Source of the DNA: Flavobacteria bacterium GWA2_35_26
GTDB lineage: Bacteria; Bacteroidota; Bacteroidia; Flavobacteriales; Flavobacteriaceae
Direction: 5' to 3'
Assembly (NCBI GenBank): GCA_001800905.1
Contig: MGWH01000006.1
Span: 62,001-126,000, forward strand
DNA: 64,000 bases
Within the stretch, counting starts at the first letter, position 1, and each line of letters starts with the position of its first letter. A program made the translations under genes and the position numbers. This document shows positions 63,601 through 64,000 of this stretch, piece after piece. The notes under the pieces were generated by a model. It was not told the DNA's origin and made no database searches. It saw only the letters and a program-made list of their open reading frames with translations.

Positions 63601-63818
63601 CTGCTTTGAGAGGTAAATGGATATTCAATTTGATGAGTATGTTTGCGTTTGTATCGATCTTGTTTACCTATTATGGTGTGAATTTCCATTTGGTTGGATT
63701 GCATTCGTATGCCAGTGGTGAAGCAAAATCATTAAGTTGGATTTGGCAATCGTTAGGAGCAATTTCTATCTTAGGAGCCATTACGTATCCTAAATACAGA
63801 AAGTATTATAAAAAATAA
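60630..63818 (+). CDS. ccsA: Cytochrome c biogenesis fusion protein CcsBA
   Basis: 1062 aa from ATG 60630. The N-terminal half is ResB/CcsB-like: three helices, a large periplasmic domain (about 110-445) and a fourth helix (VNHDFWGTNITYLGYFLLYI). A hydrophobic stretch ending ATTWAQ and a His-rich segment (DHVHNHEHQHD, about 487-497) mark the join. The C-terminal half is CcsA: helices, conserved His, and the haem-binding tryptophan-rich WGRYWGWDPKETW (about 960-972). It carries haem to the outer face and attaches it to CxxCH apocytochromes (system II). Fusion is normal in Bacteroidota. Confidence 0.93.
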   Translation: MDKKISSILFSTRLMAVIFIVFAVAMGAGTFIESKYNTDTARIWIYNAWWFEVIMVFFMINFFGNIKRYQLFKKEKWATLMLHFAFIFILLGAFITRYISYEGVMPIREGATENKVYSDKTFLTVFVDGEYKGEPRRRVFEKQLLLSPVTDNDFTLSGEFADTPFKVNYANYIMGAKQKIEPNDKGILYLKLVEAGEGGREEHFLKEGEVQNIHNVLFALNKPTDGAINISTTGETPTIQTPFEGNFMRMADKLQGKVEKDIVQPLMMRSLYTIGEKRFVFPDPPTKGTIAYESDNDFKAKNHNDALVITLTADGQQKEVTLLGSKGKTGEPQTVKIGNKDYSFFFGSKTYDLPFTIKLNDFIAKKYPGTEKSYSAFESKVTVKDSTETFDAQIYMNHVLDYKGFRFFQSSFDPDEKGTVLSVNHDFWGTNITYLGYFLLYIAMMAILFTKHSRFADLKRKLESVKVKKAKFLAVILFLLSATTWAQDHVHNHEHQHDAKEENTAAHANTMLSLKETETLISKYKVSKEHAAKFGRLIIQDAGGRMKPINTFSSELLRKVSHSDTYNGMNSDQAFLSMTQYASAWIQVPIIYIKAGNDSIRKIIGIDSKAGFAPFVSFFDAKGNYKLTPYLEEAFKSANPNQFEKDFIETDKKVNLMESALSGRILKIFPIPNEPNNKWISYLELNESGMKGMDATYTKSILPLYFGTLNNAATSNEYTSADELLESLNGFQKKFGSSVMPSEDKIDLEIAYNKYDVFKNLPYWYLTAAVLMLLLCIVDIYKSRKAIRISINVIHVAIGLLFLLHTLGLIARWVISGHAPWSNAYESIIYVAWATMFFGLAFDRKSKLTVASSSFVTAMILMAAYMNWIDPEIANLQPVLNSYWLMIHVAVIVASYGPFALGMILGFVSLILILFTNEKNKAKMDLNIQEITYINEMALTIGLIMLTIGNFLGGQWANESWGRYWGWDPKETWALISIMVYAFVIHARFVPALRGKWIFNLMSMFAFVSILFTYYGVNFHLVGLHSYASGEAKSLSWIWQSLGAISILGAITYPKYRKYYKK

Positions 63819-63859
63819 TTCGAAATTCTTTTAGCTAACTATTTATCAATTGTTTAACA

Positions 63860-63888
63860 TTGGTTTTAATTTTAATAATCTACATTTA
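63860..63888 (+). promoter_or_regulatory. Promoter of the right-edge lipoprotein gene
   Basis: TTG (63860-63862), 18 nt, TACATTTA (63881-63888, one mismatch), 25 nt before ATG 63914. Confidence 0.55.
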
Positions 63889-63913
63889 CAATTCATTTTA
63901 AAAATTTATCATA

Positions 63914-64000
63914 ATGAAACTAGCTGCTTTAACTTGTTGTATCGCATTGTTGTTTAGTTGTCAAAACAAAGCGCAAAATGCAATGTCCTCAAAAACTACT
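63914..64000 (+). CDS. Lipoprotein, N-terminus only, cut by window edge
   Basis: 29 codons are visible. MKLAALTCCIALLFSCQNKA is a signal sequence with lipobox LFSC (Cys16), so the product is probably a lipoprotein. The rest lies outside the window and the function cannot be judged. Confidence 0.6.
   Translation, partial: MKLAALTCCIALLFSCQNKAQNAMSSKTT

Overview
The window looks like chromosomal housekeeping DNA from a member of the Bacteroidota, most likely Flavobacterium or a close relative in the Flavobacteriaceae. The evidence is low-GC sequence, almost no Shine-Dalgarno signals, many promoters of the Bacteroidota type (TTG about 18-19 nt upstream of TAnnTTTG), and lineage-typical genes: a PorD/DUF4835 type IX secretion protein, a Bacteroidota-type omega subunit, a CcsB-CcsA fusion, FabV, DUF1599 and BT_3928-type DoxX. 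I see no insertion sequence, prophage, CRISPR array, rRNA operon or defence island. One tRNA gene (tRNA-Arg, anticodon ACG) lies at 49799-49872. Both edges cut a gene: an L-serine dehydratase on the left and a lipoprotein on the right.

Layout. 1-7 kb: sdaA (partial), a secreted M14 peptidase, a small lipoprotein, a two-gene YeeE/YedE-type sulfur transporter, and a two-gene unit pairing a YhhN/lysoplasmalogenase with an alkylglycerol-monooxygenase-like di-iron protein. 7-13 kb: clpS, prmA, tpiA, a TlpA-like lipoprotein, a DoxX protein and a duplicated DUF1599 protein on the minus strand, with folP divergent. 13-20 kb: nadC, yihY, DUF2147, priA and a small membrane protein in a tight plus-strand run, then rpsF-rpsR-rplI. 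20-32 kb: ligA, a 5'-nucleotidase split into two genes, dapA, then bamD-rpoZ-coaBC-porD-recN and fabV. 32-36 kb: a GT2 glycosyltransferase, coaE and an OmpR-type two-component system. 36-46.8 kb: a ten-gene minus-strand arginine operon with proA and proB inside it. 46.9-64 kb: glyA, miaE, the tRNA, a 47-aa gene, an MFS pump, a DUF1684-TatD-tcdA-HAD run, DUF2911, an SSF symporter with a 34-aa membrane-peptide gene just upstream, MscS, Maf, KdsC-like and DUF2520 genes, and CcsBA.

How genes work together. The arginine operon encodes every step from glutamate to arginine except carbamoyl phosphate supply. Its transcarbamylase has Ser at the position that separates succinyl- from acetyl-ornithine enzymes, so the cluster probably uses N-succinyl intermediates. 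proB and proA make glutamate semialdehyde for proline from the same precursor. bamD and porD serve outer-membrane assembly and type IX secretion. The YhhN/AGMO-like pair could attack ether lipids.

I found no clearly new multi-gene system. The best leads are the arginine leader (about 300 nt, with a 28-codon leaderless-looking upstream ORF), the ether-lipid pair, the split 5'-nucleotidase with one Tat-type and one lipoprotein half, the mini-gene before the symporter, and a duplicated His/Cys motif in a lipoprotein.
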